Source: CBFHSF01 sp965661055 (lineage in GTDB: Bacteria > Bacteroidota > Bacteroidia > Flavobacteriales > Schleiferiaceae). From it: DNA of 64,000 nucleotides. The notes below the pieces were generated by a model that was given only the letters and a program-made list of their open reading frames with translations, searched no databases and was not told the origin of the DNA. The translations under genes were made by a program, and so were the position numbers. This document shows, in pieces, positions 41,895-51,501 of this stretch. The stretch is taken from NCBI GenBank assembly GCA_965661055.1, contig CBFICS010000005.1:83517-147516 (forward strand). Direction: 5' to 3'. Position 1 is the first letter of the stretch. Every line of letters starts with the position of its first letter.

Positions 41895-43238
41895 TTAAAT
41901 TGCACTAGTTGCAGAACGTCCAGCTACTCGACCTGATTTCATCAAGCCATCATAGTGTCTGTTCAATAAATAACTCTCGATCTGTTGTAGTGTATCTAAT
42001 ACAACCCCAACAATAATTAATAACGATGTACCTCCGTAAAAATAGGCCCACTGAGTACTCATTCCCGTTTTCATTGCAATGGCCGGCAATATAGCGACGA
42101 ATGCAAGAAGAATGGATCCCGGAAGGGTAATTTTAGAAAGAACATTGTCCATATATTCAGCAGTTGCCTTTCCAGGTTTAATACCAGGAACGAAACCACC
42201 GTTTCTCTTAAGGTCGTCAGCAATATTATTCGTGTTTACTTGTATTGCGGTGTAGAAATACGTAAACATGATGATTAATACAGCGAACGTAAGGTTGTAC
42301 CAAAATCCTTGGATGTCACCGAAAAGTGTCAGCACCCAACCCATACTTTCATTTTCAGATCCTGAATAGGTTAAAACCGTAACAGGAATGAACATAATAG
42401 CTTGAGCAAAGATGATAGGCATAACCCCAGCAGCATTTACCTTTAGAGGGATAAAACTTCTTGAAGATGGCGCTGTGTAAGAACGTCCACCAACGGCTTG
42501 CTTTGCGTATTGTACAGGAATTTTACGAACCGCTTGTACAAGTGCGATAGCAAACAATATAACAAGGTAAAGAAAGGCAATCTCAATAATGAATACAACC
42601 CATCCACCTCCTTGAGCTCCTGTTTTAGCAAGAATCTCTTGAATGAAAGCTTGAGGAAGACTTGCGATAATTCCCACCATAATAAGCAGAGAAATACCGT
42701 TACCTACTCCTTTATCTGTAATGCGCTCACCCAACCACATAGCAAAGATGGTTCCTGTTACTAAGGTAGTCCAAGACACCAAGTAAAACATGGTAGGATC
42801 AATCGTAAAACCAACATTCTGAGCGACAAGGTTAGCGATGTAACCCGGTGCTTGTGCACCTGCAATTAGAATAGTTAGGTAACGAGTAATTTGCGTCATT
42901 TTCTTACGCCCACTCTCTCCTTCTTTCTGCATTTTCTGAACCGCTGGAACAGCCATTCCTAAAAGTTGCATCACAATAGAAGCCGAGATATAAGGCATGA
43001 TACCAAGCGCCAAAATGGAGGCATTAGCAAATGCTCCTCCGGTAAAGGCGTTAAGAATACCTAATAGTCCATCACTAGATTGTGCCTGCAAATCTGAAAG
43101 TGAATCAGGATTGATTCCAGGTAATACAACGTTAGATCCTAGACGGTAAACTAAAAGAAGTCCAAGAGTTAAGAGAATCTTGTCCTTTAACTCTTGTATT
43201 CTCCAGATATTCTTAATCGTTTCGATAAACTTCTTCAT
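41895..43238 (-). CDS. secY: Preprotein translocase subunit SecY
   Basis: 447 residues from the ATG at 43238 (a TTG one codon earlier was not used). Ten membrane helices forming the protein-conducting channel. SecY signatures: YRLGSNVVLPGINPDSL, LGIMPYISASIVMQLL and IMFTYFYTAIQVN with NGGFVPGIKPGK. Between rplO (12 bases) and infA. Confidence 0.98.
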   Translation of the reverse strand: MKKFIETIKNIWRIQELKDKILLTLGLLLVYRLGSNVVLPGINPDSLSDLQAQSSDGLLGILNAFTGGAFANASILALGIMPYISASIVMQLLGMAVPAVQKMQKEGESGRKKMTQITRYLTILIAGAQAPGYIANLVAQNVGFTIDPTMFYLVSWTTLVTGTIFAMWLGERITDKGVGNGISLLIMVGIIASLPQAFIQEILAKTGAQGGGWVVFIIEIAFLYLVILFAIALVQAVRKIPVQYAKQAVGGRSYTAPSSRSFIPLKVNAAGVMPIIFAQAIMFIPVTVLTYSGSENESMGWVLTLFGDIQGFWYNLTFAVLIIMFTYFYTAIQVNTNNIADDLKRNGGFVPGIKPGKATAEYMDNVLSKITLPGSILLAFVAILPAIAMKTGMSTQWAYFYGGTSLLIIVGVVLDTLQQIESYLLNRHYDGLMKSGRVAGRSATSAI

Positions 43239-43250
43239 CAATGCTATTGA

Positions 43251-43700
43251 TTAAAGGGTTGTTACAGAACCACCAGCAGCTTCAATAGCGGCAACAGCAG
43301 TTTTGCTAAATTTGTGAGCAGTTACATTTATTTTAGAAGTAAGTTCTCCTCTTCCTAAAATTTTTACTCTCTCATTTTTATTAGCAAGTCCATTGGCAAC
43401 AAAATCTTCAAAAGTCAAAGTGTTTTTAACTTTCTTGTTGTCAATTAGAGTTTGAATCATTTCAACGTTAACCGCTACGTAGGATACTCGGTTAATGTTT
43501 TTAAATCCAAACTTTGGCACACGTCTTTGCAACGGCATTTGTCCCCCTTCAAATCCTAATTTAGATTTGTAACCAGAACGAGATTTAGCTCCTTTATGTC
43601 CACGTGTAGAAGTACCACCGTGTCCAGAACCTTCACCTCTACCGATGCGCTTTGTGCTTTGCGTAGAACCCTTTGCGGGTTTCAAATTACTTAAGTCCAT
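43251..43700 (-). CDS. rplO: 50S ribosomal protein L15
   Basis: 149 residues. Basic Gly-rich N-terminus (LKPAKGSTQSTKRIGRGEGS, HGGTSTRGHKGAKSRSG) threading through 23S rRNA, then the globular end with ILGRGELTSKINVTAHKFS. Located between rpmD and secY. Confidence 0.97.
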   Translation of the reverse strand: MDLSNLKPAKGSTQSTKRIGRGEGSGHGGTSTRGHKGAKSRSGYKSKLGFEGGQMPLQRRVPKFGFKNINRVSYVAVNVEMIQTLIDNKKVKNTLTFEDFVANGLANKNERVKILGRGELTSKINVTAHKFSKTAVAAIEAAGGSVTTL

Positions 43701-43723
43701 CCTTTATAGATTAAAAGGGATTG

Positions 43724-43906
43724 TTATTTTACTTCTTCTACTTCAATGAGGTGCGCTACCTTGCTGATCATACCAGCAATCTGTGGAGTCACTTCTTTTT
43801 CAACTACAGCATTCATTTTGTTTAATCCCAATGCTACCATAGTTGCTTTTTGACGGCTGGTGCGATTGATTACGCTGCGTACTTGTTTGATTCTAACTTT
43901 AGACAT
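43724..43906 (-). CDS. rpmD: 50S ribosomal protein L30
   Basis: 60 residues, the short bacterial form: MSKVRIKQVRSVINRTSRQK, then LGLNKMNAVVEKEVTPQIAG. Between rpsE (25 bases) and rplO (23 bases). Confidence 0.96.
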   Translation of the reverse strand: MSKVRIKQVRSVINRTSRQKATMVALGLNKMNAVVEKEVTPQIAGMISKVAHLIEVEEVK

Positions 43907-43931
43907 CGTTTTACTGTTTAAGCGTTTTGGA

Positions 43932-44456
43932 TTAACCGTTAAATACTTTGCTCATGCTAACTCCTCTGTCTTTTGCTACTTGGCGAACATCGCGAAGTTT
44001 CAAAAGGGCTTCAAAGGTAGCTTTTACAACGTTATGAGGGTTAGAAGATCCTTTAGATTTTGCTAACACGTCATGAACGCCTACTGATTCAAGTACAGAA
44101 CGCATTGCACCACCGGCAATTACTCCTGTACCGTGAGATGCAGGACGAAGGAATACACGTGCTCCACCAAACTTACCATCTTCTTCATGAGGAAGAGTGT
44201 TGTTAACTAATGGAATTCTGTATAAATTCTTCTTTGCATCTTCGATTCCTTTAGTAATAGCTTCAGAAACTTCTTTTGCCTTACCTAAACCGAATCCGGC
44301 TACGCCTTTTTCGTCTCCTACAACAACAATTGCAGAAAATCCGAAGGTACGTCCACCTTTTGTTACTTTGGTTACCCTGTTTACAGCTACCAAACGATCT
44401 ACTAAATCAAGACCACCTGGTTTTACTTTTTGGGCATTTTTTACTCCTTTAAGCAT
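43932..44456 (-). CDS. rpsE: 30S ribosomal protein S5
   Basis: 174 residues. Double-stranded-RNA-binding N-terminal domain (LVDRLVAVNRVTKVTKGGRT; FSAIVVVGDEKGVAGFGLGK) and C-terminal domain with LRPASHGTGVIAGGAMRSVL. Contributes to decoding accuracy and mRNA helicase activity. 6 bases after rplR. Confidence 0.97.
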   Translation of the reverse strand: MLKGVKNAQKVKPGGLDLVDRLVAVNRVTKVTKGGRTFGFSAIVVVGDEKGVAGFGLGKAKEVSEAITKGIEDAKKNLYRIPLVNNTLPHEEDGKFGGARVFLRPASHGTGVIAGGAMRSVLESVGVHDVLAKSKGSSNPHNVVKATFEALLKLRDVRQVAKDRGVSMSKVFNG

Positions 44457-44462
44457 AGCTTC

Positions 44463-44819
44463 TTAAAATTTTAATCCACCTTCACGAGCTCCGTCTGCTA
44501 AAGACTTAACTCGTCCGTGATATAAGTAACCTCCACGATCAAAGGTACATACTTCAATTCCTTTATCTTTTGCTTTTTGCGCGATGGCTTTACCCACCAA
44601 AAAAGCTTTTTCTACTTTGTTGCCTTTTTCATCAGCGATTGCTTTTTCTGCAGAAGATGCAGATAGCAATGTAGTGCCTGTAAGGTCATCAATTAGCTGA
44701 ACGTAAATCTCTTTGTTGCTGCGATAAACAGATAAGCGAGGACGTTCAACAGAACCACTAACCGTTTTTCTGATACGGCGACGGATTCTCAATCTTCTTT
44801 GTTCTTTTGTCAATGCCAT
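44463..44819 (-). CDS. rplR: 50S ribosomal protein L18
   Basis: 118 residues. 5S rRNA-binding protein: basic start RRLRIRRRIRKTVSGSVERP, then RLSVYRSNKEIYVQLIDD and end block FDRGGYLYHGRVKSLADGAR. 8 bases after rplF. Confidence 0.97.
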   Translation of the reverse strand: MALTKEQRRLRIRRRIRKTVSGSVERPRLSVYRSNKEIYVQLIDDLTGTTLLSASSAEKAIADEKGNKVEKAFLVGKAIAQKAKDKGIEVCTFDRGGYLYHGRVKSLADGAREGGLKF

Positions 44820-44827
44820 TTCTAAAA

Positions 44828-45379
44828 TTATTTAGCAGCAGATTTACCAGCTTTTCTACGAATATACTCACCCACAAAACGAATACCTTTTCCTTTGTAT
44901 GGCTCAGGCTTACGGAATGAGCGAATTTTTGCGGTAACCATACCTAATAATTGCTTGTCGTATGAACTCAAAGCAATGTAAGGAGCTTTACCTTTTTCCA
45001 TTTTAGTCTCAACCGTAATCTCTTTTGGAATCTCAAACAAAATGTTGTGAGAAAAACCAACAGAGATGTCTAGCATCTGACCCTGGTTAGAAGCGCGGTA
45101 ACCCACACCTACCAATTCTAATTCTTTTTTGAAACCTTGAGATACTCCAATCACCATATTGTTGATTAAAGATCTGTATAACCCGTGCATTGCACGGTGA
45201 GGTTTGCTGTCTGAAGGGCGCTCTACGGTAAGAACTCCATCTTCGATTTTTACGGTTAAATCAGGATTGATTTCCTGAGATAACGCTCCCAACTTACCCT
45301 TAACGGAAACCGTGTTGTCAGTAATGGTTACTGTAACACCTTCAGGGATAGTAATTGGGGCTTTTCCAATTCTTGACAT
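44828..45379 (-). CDS. rplF: 50S ribosomal protein L6
   Basis: 183 residues with two L6 domains; MSRIGKAPITIPEGVTVTI at the start and the conserved C-terminal IRSFRKPEPYKGKGIRFVGE. Located near the sarcin-ricin loop side of the 50S. Follows rpsH after 20 bases. Confidence 0.97.
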   Translation of the reverse strand: MSRIGKAPITIPEGVTVTITDNTVSVKGKLGALSQEINPDLTVKIEDGVLTVERPSDSKPHRAMHGLYRSLINNMVIGVSQGFKKELELVGVGYRASNQGQMLDISVGFSHNILFEIPKEITVETKMEKGKAPYIALSSYDKQLLGMVTAKIRSFRKPEPYKGKGIRFVGEYIRRKAGKSAAK

Positions 45380-45399
45380 GGTCTAGTTTTTAAACCTAA

Positions 45400-45798
45400 T
45401 TAATATACATAACATAGAACTTCGCCACCCACATGTTCCTTGCGAGCTTGCTTATCTGTCATTACTCCGTGAGAAGTAGAGATGATAGCAACGCCAAGTC
45501 CGTTTTTAACTCTTGGTAAAACGTCGGTATGAGCATATTTTCTCAAACCTGGTTTTGAAATACGCTCAAGGTTACGAATCGCTGGAGTCTTAGTAATTTT
45601 ATCATACTTAAGAGCGATTTTAATTACTCCTTGTACAGCAGAATCATCTACTTTGTAGTTAAGGATGTAACCCTGATCTTTCAATATCTTAGTAATTTCT
45701 AGCTTTAATTTGCTAGCAGGAATTTCAACTGTCTTGTGTCCAGCTCTAACGGCGTTTCGCACTCTTGTTAGATAGTCTGATACGGGATCTGCATGCAT
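45400..45798 (-). CDS. rpsH: 30S ribosomal protein S8
   Basis: 132 residues: DPVSDYLTRVRNAVRAGHKT, then RISKPGLRKYAHTDVLPRVK and ISTSHGVMTDKQARKEHVGG. Binds central-domain 16S rRNA; in E. coli it also represses the spc operon. 19 bases after rpsN. Confidence 0.97.
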   Translation of the reverse strand: MHADPVSDYLTRVRNAVRAGHKTVEIPASKLKLEITKILKDQGYILNYKVDDSAVQGVIKIALKYDKITKTPAIRNLERISKPGLRKYAHTDVLPRVKNGLGVAIISTSHGVMTDKQARKEHVGGEVLCYVY

Positions 45799-45817
45799 CT
45801 TCTTCGTTCTTATTAGA

Positions 45818-46087
45818 TTACCAACTTGCTTTCTTAACTCCCGGAATCAAACCAAAGTTGGCCATTTCACGGAAAGTTACACGAGAGATACCAAACTGTC
45901 TCATATACCCTCTTGGACGACCTGTTAGTTTACAACGGTTGTGTAATCTTACAGGAGAAGCGTTTTTAGGAAGCTTTTGAAGGGCTTCATAATCACCCGC
46001 TGCTTTTAATGCCGCACGTTTATCAGCGTACTTCGCTACTAGCTTTTCGCGTTTAACCTCGCGGGCTTTCATTGATTCTTTAGCCAT
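45818..46087 (-). CDS. rpsN: 30S ribosomal protein S14 (zinc-free form)
   Basis: 89 residues, the long form without a CxxC zinc finger: LPKNASPVRLHNRCKLTGRP then RGYMRQFGISRVTFREMA. Only one Cys remains. Head protein of the 30S. 7 bases after rplE. Confidence 0.97.
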   Translation of the reverse strand: MAKESMKAREVKREKLVAKYADKRAALKAAGDYEALQKLPKNASPVRLHNRCKLTGRPRGYMRQFGISRVTFREMANFGLIPGVKKASW

Positions 46088-46094
46088 CTCTACA

Positions 46095-46637
46095 CTATTT
46101 TTTAAATGGAAGACCTAATGCTCTAAGTAGGGCTAGCGCTTCCTTATCTGTATTAGCGGTTGTTACAAAAGTAATATCCATACCACTGATACGGTTTACT
46201 TTATCAATATCAATTTCTGGGAAAATGATTTGTTCAGTAATTCCCATGGTGAAATTACCTCTACCATCAAATCCTTTAGTTTGAATTCCACCGAAATCGC
46301 GGATTCTAGGAAGTGAAGAAGTAATAAAACGATCAAGGAATTCAAGCATGCGCTCACCTCTTAAGGTTACACGTGCACCGATTGGCATTCCCTTTCTCAA
46401 TTTAAAGTTAGAGATATCCTTTTTAGACTTAGTTGAAACCGCTTTTTGGCCAGTAATGGTAGTCATTTCTTCCACAGCGTATTCAATAAGTTTCTTATCG
46501 GCTACTCCAGCTCCTACTCCTTGAGACAAAGCGATTTTTGTCAAACGAGGTACTTGCATTACATTCTTGTAACCAAACTCCTCCATTAGGGCAGGAATTA
46601 CATTTTCCTGATAATGCTTTTTGAGTCTATTTTCCAT
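46095..46637 (-). CDS. rplE: 50S ribosomal protein L5
   Basis: 180 residues from the ATG at 46637, which shares its first base with the rplX stop (TGATG); a GTG one codon earlier was not used. 5S rRNA-binding marks: KIALSQGVGAGVADKKLIEY, RKGMPIGARVTLRGERMLEF, and GISGMDITFVTT-like end (RISGMDITFVTTANTDKEA). Confidence 0.97.
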   Translation of the reverse strand: MENRLKKHYQENVIPALMEEFGYKNVMQVPRLTKIALSQGVGAGVADKKLIEYAVEEMTTITGQKAVSTKSKKDISNFKLRKGMPIGARVTLRGERMLEFLDRFITSSLPRIRDFGGIQTKGFDGRGNFTMGITEQIIFPEIDIDKVNRISGMDITFVTTANTDKEALALLRALGLPFKK

Positions 46638-46957
46638 CACTTAATGATCTCTTTAGAATTTTTAGCGTAGCGAACGATATCTCCGTTCTCTTCCACTCTT
46701 CTTCCCACTCTTGTAGGCTCACCTGATTTAGGATCAACTAACATAAGGTTAGAAATGTGGATTGGAGCTTCAACCTGTACAATACCACCTTGTGGATTTG
46801 TAGCACTTGGTTTTTGATGCTTGGATACCATGTTAACTCCTTCAACGATTACTCGCTCAGATTTAGCAATAACGCGTTGTACACGTCCTTCGCTACCCTT
46901 ATTAGCGCCAGCAATCACCTTTACGGTATCTCCTGATTTAATTTTGAACTTTGCCAT
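46637..46957 (-). CDS. rplX: 50S ribosomal protein L24
   Basis: 106 residues with a KOW motif (KIKSGDTVKVIAGANKGSEG) and GVNMVSKHQKPSATNPQGGI. Early assembly protein near the tunnel exit. Stop overlaps the rplE start. Confidence 0.97.
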   Translation of the reverse strand: MAKFKIKSGDTVKVIAGANKGSEGRVQRVIAKSERVIVEGVNMVSKHQKPSATNPQGGIVQVEAPIHISNLMLVDPKSGEPTRVGRRVEENGDIVRYAKNSKEIIK

Positions 46958-46977
46958 TTTGCAAATGTCTTTTCTAA

Positions 46978-47346
46978 TTATAATACTTCTGGAGCAAGAG
47001 AAACGATTTTCATGTACTGCTTGTCACGTAATTCACGTGATACAGGACCGAAAACACGAGTTCCTCTCATTTCACCGTTAGCATTTAACAATACACAAGC
47101 GTTGTCATCAAAACGGATGTATGATCCATCTTGGCGACGTACTTCTTTCTTTGTACGAACAACAACTGCGGTAGAAACTTGACCTTTCTTCACGCTACCA
47201 GCAGGAGTAGATTCCTTTATGGTTACCACGATTTTATCCCCTACTGAGGCGTATCTTCTTTTGGTACCACCTAATACACGGATCACAAGGACTTCCTTGG
47301 CACCTGTATTATCTGCAACCCTTAATCTTGATTCTTGTTGTAACAT
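46978..47346 (-). CDS. rplN: 50S ribosomal protein L14
   Basis: 122 residues: MLQQESRLRVADNTGAKEVL, then FDDNACVLLNANGEMRGTRV and FGPVSRELRDKQYMKIVSLA. Sits at the subunit interface with L19. 3 bases after rpsQ. Confidence 0.98.
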   Translation of the reverse strand: MLQQESRLRVADNTGAKEVLVIRVLGGTKRRYASVGDKIVVTIKESTPAGSVKKGQVSTAVVVRTKKEVRRQDGSYIRFDDNACVLLNANGEMRGTRVFGPVSRELRDKQYMKIVSLAPEVL

Positions 47347-47349
47347 GAT

Positions 47350-47610
47350 TTACTTAGCCCTTTCAATGATTTCTACAACTCTCCAATTTTTTGTCTTACT
47401 CAACGGACGTGTCTCCATGATGCGAACTGTATCGCCTTCATTACATGAGTTCTCAGCGTCGTGAGCATGGAAGCGCTTCGTGAACTTCACGAATTTTCCA
47501 TATTTAGGGTGTTTTACTTTTCTCTCAACTGTTACTACAATTGATTTGTCCATTTTATTGGAAGTAACGATCCCAACGCGCTCTTTTCTTAAGTTTCTGG
47601 TCTGTTCCAT
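47350..47610 (-). CDS. rpsQ: 30S ribosomal protein S17
   Basis: 86 residues, OB fold: LRKERVGIVTSNKMDKSIVV, VKHPKYGKFVKFTKRFHAHD and GDTVRIMETRPLSKTKNWRV. Early 30S assembly protein. 22 bases after rpmC. Confidence 0.97.
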   Translation of the reverse strand: MEQTRNLRKERVGIVTSNKMDKSIVVTVERKVKHPKYGKFVKFTKRFHAHDAENSCNEGDTVRIMETRPLSKTKNWRVVEIIERAK

Positions 47611-47632
47611 TTTATCTTCGAATTACCAGGCG

Positions 47633-47827
47633 TTATGCGTCTAGTGCCCTTTTTGTAAACTCGGTTTTGATGCGAGCGATTGTTCTACGGGTTGACCTAA
47701 TAGTCAACGGATTTTCTAGTGGAGAAACCGCATGTGTCATCTCCAATTTATTGATATTAGACTGTTCCTCTACCAAGCGATCCGATAACTCTTGGGTGGT
47801 CATTTCCTTAATTTCTGATTGTTTCAT
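47633..47827 (-). CDS. rpmC: 50S ribosomal protein L29
   Basis: 64 residues, two-helix coiled protein at the tunnel exit: KQSEIKEMTTQELSDRLVEE then RSTRRTIARIKTEFTKR. Two Met codons are adjacent (47830, 47827); I take the second, as family members begin MKxSEI. Confidence 0.95.
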   Translation of the reverse strand: MKQSEIKEMTTQELSDRLVEEQSNINKLEMTHAVSPLENPLTIRSTRRTIARIKTEFTKRALDA

Positions 47828-47841
47828 CATCGTATGCTTTT

Positions 47842-48264
47842 TTACGCTTCAACTAAGTCTCTACGTGTAACAAACTTGGTTTTAACCGGTAACTTCTGTG
47901 CAGCAAGACGAAGTGCTTCTTTTGCAATCTCTGGTGATACACCGTCGATTTCGAAAATAATACGTCCTGGCTTAACAACAGCAGCCCAATATTCTGGAGC
48001 ACCTTTACCCTTACCCATACGTACCTCTAAAGGCTTCTTAGTAATAGGCTTGTCTGGGAAAACGCGTATCCAAAGCTGACCTTCTCTCTTCATGTAACGA
48101 GTAGCAGCAATACGAGCGGCCTCAATCTGTCTAGATGTCATCCAAACAGACTCTAGAGACTTAATCCCGTAAGAACCAAAGGCGATAGTAGCTCCTCTCA
48201 AGGAGTTACCTTTCATACGACCTTTGAAAGTCTTTCTATGTTTTGTTCTTTTCGGCTGTAACAT
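47842..48264 (-). CDS. rplP: 50S ribosomal protein L16
   Basis: 140 residues: MLQPKRTKHRKTFKGRMKG, then RQIEAARIAATRYMKREGQL and MGKGKGAPEYWAAVVKPGRI. Lies near the A-site tRNA elbow and 5S rRNA. 11-14 bases before rpmC. Confidence 0.97.
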   Translation of the reverse strand: MLQPKRTKHRKTFKGRMKGNSLRGATIAFGSYGIKSLESVWMTSRQIEAARIAATRYMKREGQLWIRVFPDKPITKKPLEVRMGKGKGAPEYWAAVVKPGRIIFEIDGVSPEIAKEALRLAAQKLPVKTKFVTRRDLVEA

Positions 48265-48294
48265 GGATAGTAACTTTTATACTATTAATTAATA

Positions 48295-49002
48295 CTAACG
48301 GCGAGGCTTTCTCTTAGGTCCACCTGGCTTACCTGAATTCTTCTTAGCAGTTCCAAGAAGGTTAGATAAATCTCTCTTACCGTATACTTCACCTTTCATA
48401 ATCCACACTTTGATACCGATACGTCCGTAGGTTGTATGTGCTTCACTTAAGTGATAGTCTATATCAGCGCGGAAAGTATGAAGTGGAGTACGTCCATCTT
48501 TGTACATTTCCGAACGAGCCATTTCAGCTCCGTTTAATCTTCCGCTAACTTGAATTTTAATTCCTTCAGCTCCCAGTCTCATAGCAGCTCCGATGGCCAT
48601 CTTAGTAGCTCTACGGAAAGAAATACGTCCTTCTACTTGTCTAGCGACGCTATCTGCAACTAATTTTGCGTCTAGCTCTGGTCTTTTGATTTCGAAGATG
48701 TTGATCTGAACTTCTTTACCAGTAAGTTTTTTCAACTCTTCTTTTAACTTATCAACTTCTTGACCGCCTTTACCGATAATGATACCTGGACGAGCCGTGG
48801 TAACAGTTACAGTAACAAGCTTAAGGGTGCGCTCAATGATAATTCTTGATACACTCGCTTTAGTAAGACGCGCATACAGGTATTTACGGATTTTGTCATC
48901 CTCGGCAATCTTATCACCATAATTACGTCCACCGAACCAGTTGGATTCCCAACCTCTGATGAAGCCTAAGCGGTTACCTATTGGGTTTGTTTTTTGTCCC
49001 AT
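48295..49002 (-). CDS. rpsC: 30S ribosomal protein S3
   Basis: 235 residues. KH domain with the GIIIGKGGQEVDKLKEEL loop and C-terminal domain with GAEMARSEMYKDGRTPLHTF. Forms the mRNA entry site with S4 and S5. 30 bases before rplP. Confidence 0.98.
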   Translation of the reverse strand: MGQKTNPIGNRLGFIRGWESNWFGGRNYGDKIAEDDKIRKYLYARLTKASVSRIIIERTLKLVTVTVTTARPGIIIGKGGQEVDKLKEELKKLTGKEVQINIFEIKRPELDAKLVADSVARQVEGRISFRRATKMAIGAAMRLGAEGIKIQVSGRLNGAEMARSEMYKDGRTPLHTFRADIDYHLSEAHTTYGRIGIKVWIMKGEVYGKRDLSNLLGTAKKNSGKPGGPKRKPRR

Positions 49003-49021
49003 GATTCCTTTCTAATTCCTG

Positions 49022-49441
49022 TTATTGTTCTACTTTCTCTGCGTTAACTACAGCGCTACCCACAGTAATGGTTACGTGGTTAGAACGCTTTCTGATACGA
49101 TGTGCGCGACCTTGCGGAGCAGGCTGTACTCTTTTAAGTGTACGAGACTGATCGACAAAGATCTCTTGAACGATCAAATTTTTGTCCTCCATACGCTCAC
49201 CCTCATTCTTAGCTTGCCAGTTAGCAAGCGCAGAGAGCAATAGTTTTTCAAGACGAATTGAAGCTTCTTTTGGAGAGTGTTTCAAAACTACAAGAGCTTT
49301 TTCTACTTCCATACCACGAATTTGGTCAGCTACTAATCGCATCTTGCGTGGAGAGGTCGGACAATTTTGCAATCTTGCGAATGCTACCGACTTCCTGGCT
49401 TCTTTAAGCGCGTCTGCCTTATTTCTTTTTCTTGCACCCAT
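49022..49441 (-). CDS. rplV: 50S ribosomal protein L22
   Basis: 139 residues: LQNCPTSPRKMRLVADQIRG and the tunnel hairpin region FVDQSRTLKRVQPAPQGRAH with RIRKRSNHVTITVG. Lines the exit tunnel. 19 bases before rpsC. Confidence 0.97.
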   Translation of the reverse strand: MGARKRNKADALKEARKSVAFARLQNCPTSPRKMRLVADQIRGMEVEKALVVLKHSPKEASIRLEKLLLSALANWQAKNEGERMEDKNLIVQEIFVDQSRTLKRVQPAPQGRAHRIRKRSNHVTITVGSAVVNAEKVEQ

Positions 49442-49456
49442 AGTCTTTATAGATGA

Positions 49457-49738
49457 TTATCGTTTGCCTTTATCTTTCTTATTTCCACCATGTCCACGGA
49501 AGTTACGAGTCGGTGCAAATTCACCTAACTTGTGTCCTACCATGTTGTCGGTAATGTAAACCGGAACGAAGGTTTTTCCGTTGTGTACTGCAATCGTTTG
49601 CCCTACGAATTCCGGAGAAATCATTGAGGCACGTGACCAAGTTTTTACAACTCCTTTCTTACCTGATTCAATCATCGTAGAGACTTTCTTCTCTAGCTTA
49701 AAATGAATGTAAGGTCCTTTTTTTAATGATCTAGCCAT
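49457..49738 (-). CDS. rpsS: 30S ribosomal protein S19
   Basis: 93 residues: MARSLKKGPYIHFKLEKKV, then TWSRASMISPEFVGQTIAVH and HKLGEFAPTRNFRGHGGNKK. Head protein of the 30S. 15 bases before rplV. Confidence 0.97.
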   Translation of the reverse strand: MARSLKKGPYIHFKLEKKVSTMIESGKKGVVKTWSRASMISPEFVGQTIAVHNGKTFVPVYITDNMVGHKLGEFAPTRNFRGHGGNKKDKGKR

Positions 49739-49748
49739 AGTTCAGATC

Positions 49749-50573
<825 letters not shown>

Positions 50574-50578
50574 GTCAA

Positions 50579-50869
50579 TTAAATATTGCTGTACAAGTCA
50601 ATAGTTTCTCCACTACGCACTTCTACAATAGCTTTTTTGTAAGAACTCTTACGTCCTTCAACTACTCCTGATTTTGAGTAACGCGCCTTGCGCTTACTCG
50701 GAACTACCATCGTACGAACCGCTTCAACGTTAACGCCATAAAAATCCTCAACGGCCTTTTTAATCTGTACCTTATTGGCGTTTTTACGAACTACAAAGCT
50801 GAATTTGTTATTGTCTTCAGACTCCGCAGCTGCCTTTTCCGTAATAATGGGCTTTACTAAAATATCCAT
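50579..50869 (-). CDS. rplW: 50S ribosomal protein L23
   Basis: 96 residues: ILVKPIITEKAAAESEDNNK, FVVRKNANKVQIKKAVEDFY and VRTMVVPSKRKAR. Docking site for trigger factor and SRP at the tunnel exit. Start shares one base with the rplD stop (TAATG). Confidence 0.97.
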   Translation of the reverse strand: MDILVKPIITEKAAAESEDNNKFSFVVRKNANKVQIKKAVEDFYGVNVEAVRTMVVPSKRKARYSKSGVVEGRKSSYKKAIVEVRSGETIDLYSNI

Positions 50870-51501
50870 TACAATGAGGTTAATGCGTTTTCAATTTTCT
50901 CAACTGAGTCAACGGTTAATACCACGTTCGTTGCGTTCATTAACTGATAAGTAGTTAATTCTGAAGCAGTTATAACTTTAGACCCTTTAAAATTTCGGGA
51001 CGACAAATATAGGTTTTTATTTGACTCTCCAAGCACTATAAGTGATTTTTTATTTGAAAGCCCTAAAGCTTCAATCATTGTAGCAAAATCTTTAGTCTTT
51101 GGAAGCTCAAAATTAGCCCCGTCTAGAACGGTAATCGCGTCACCTTTTGCTTTAATTGAAAGCGCAGATTTACGAGCAAGTTGCTTAAGTTTTCTGTTCA
51201 ACTTAAATCCGTAGTTTCTTGGACGTGGACCGAAAACGGTACCACCACCTCTATGGATTGGTGAACGGAAACTACCCATACGAGCATTACCTGTTCCTTT
51301 TTGTTTGAAACCTTTCTTAGTGGTACGAGCGATTTCTCCTCTCTCTTTAGCTTTATGCGTTCCTTGACGCTGATTCGCTAAGTACTGTTTTACATCTAGG
51401 TAGATTGCGTGATCATTGGGTTCAATACCAAAAACGCTATCATTTAGTTGAACCTTATTACCGGTTTCCTTTCCTGCGATGTCAATTACATTCAATTCCA
51501 T
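50869..51501 (-). CDS. rplD: 50S ribosomal protein L4
   Basis: 210 residues. Globular domain and tunnel loop RGEIARTTKKGFKQKGTGNA with GSFRSPIHRGGGTVFGPRPR. In gamma-proteobacteria L4 represses the S10 operon; no such leader was recognised here. Overlaps rplC and rplW by one base each. Confidence 0.97.
   Translation of the reverse strand: MELNVIDIAGKETGNKVQLNDSVFGIEPNDHAIYLDVKQYLANQRQGTHKAKERGEIARTTKKGFKQKGTGNARMGSFRSPIHRGGGTVFGPRPRNYGFKLNRKLKQLARKSALSIKAKGDAITVLDGANFELPKTKDFATMIEALGLSNKKSLIVLGESNKNLYLSSRNFKGSKVITASELTTYQLMNATNVVLTVDSVEKIENALTSL

Noticed and set aside
41660..41895. map or adk gene expected between secY and infA
   Set aside because: Only 19 bases separate secY and infA here; map is found at 23012-23791 instead.
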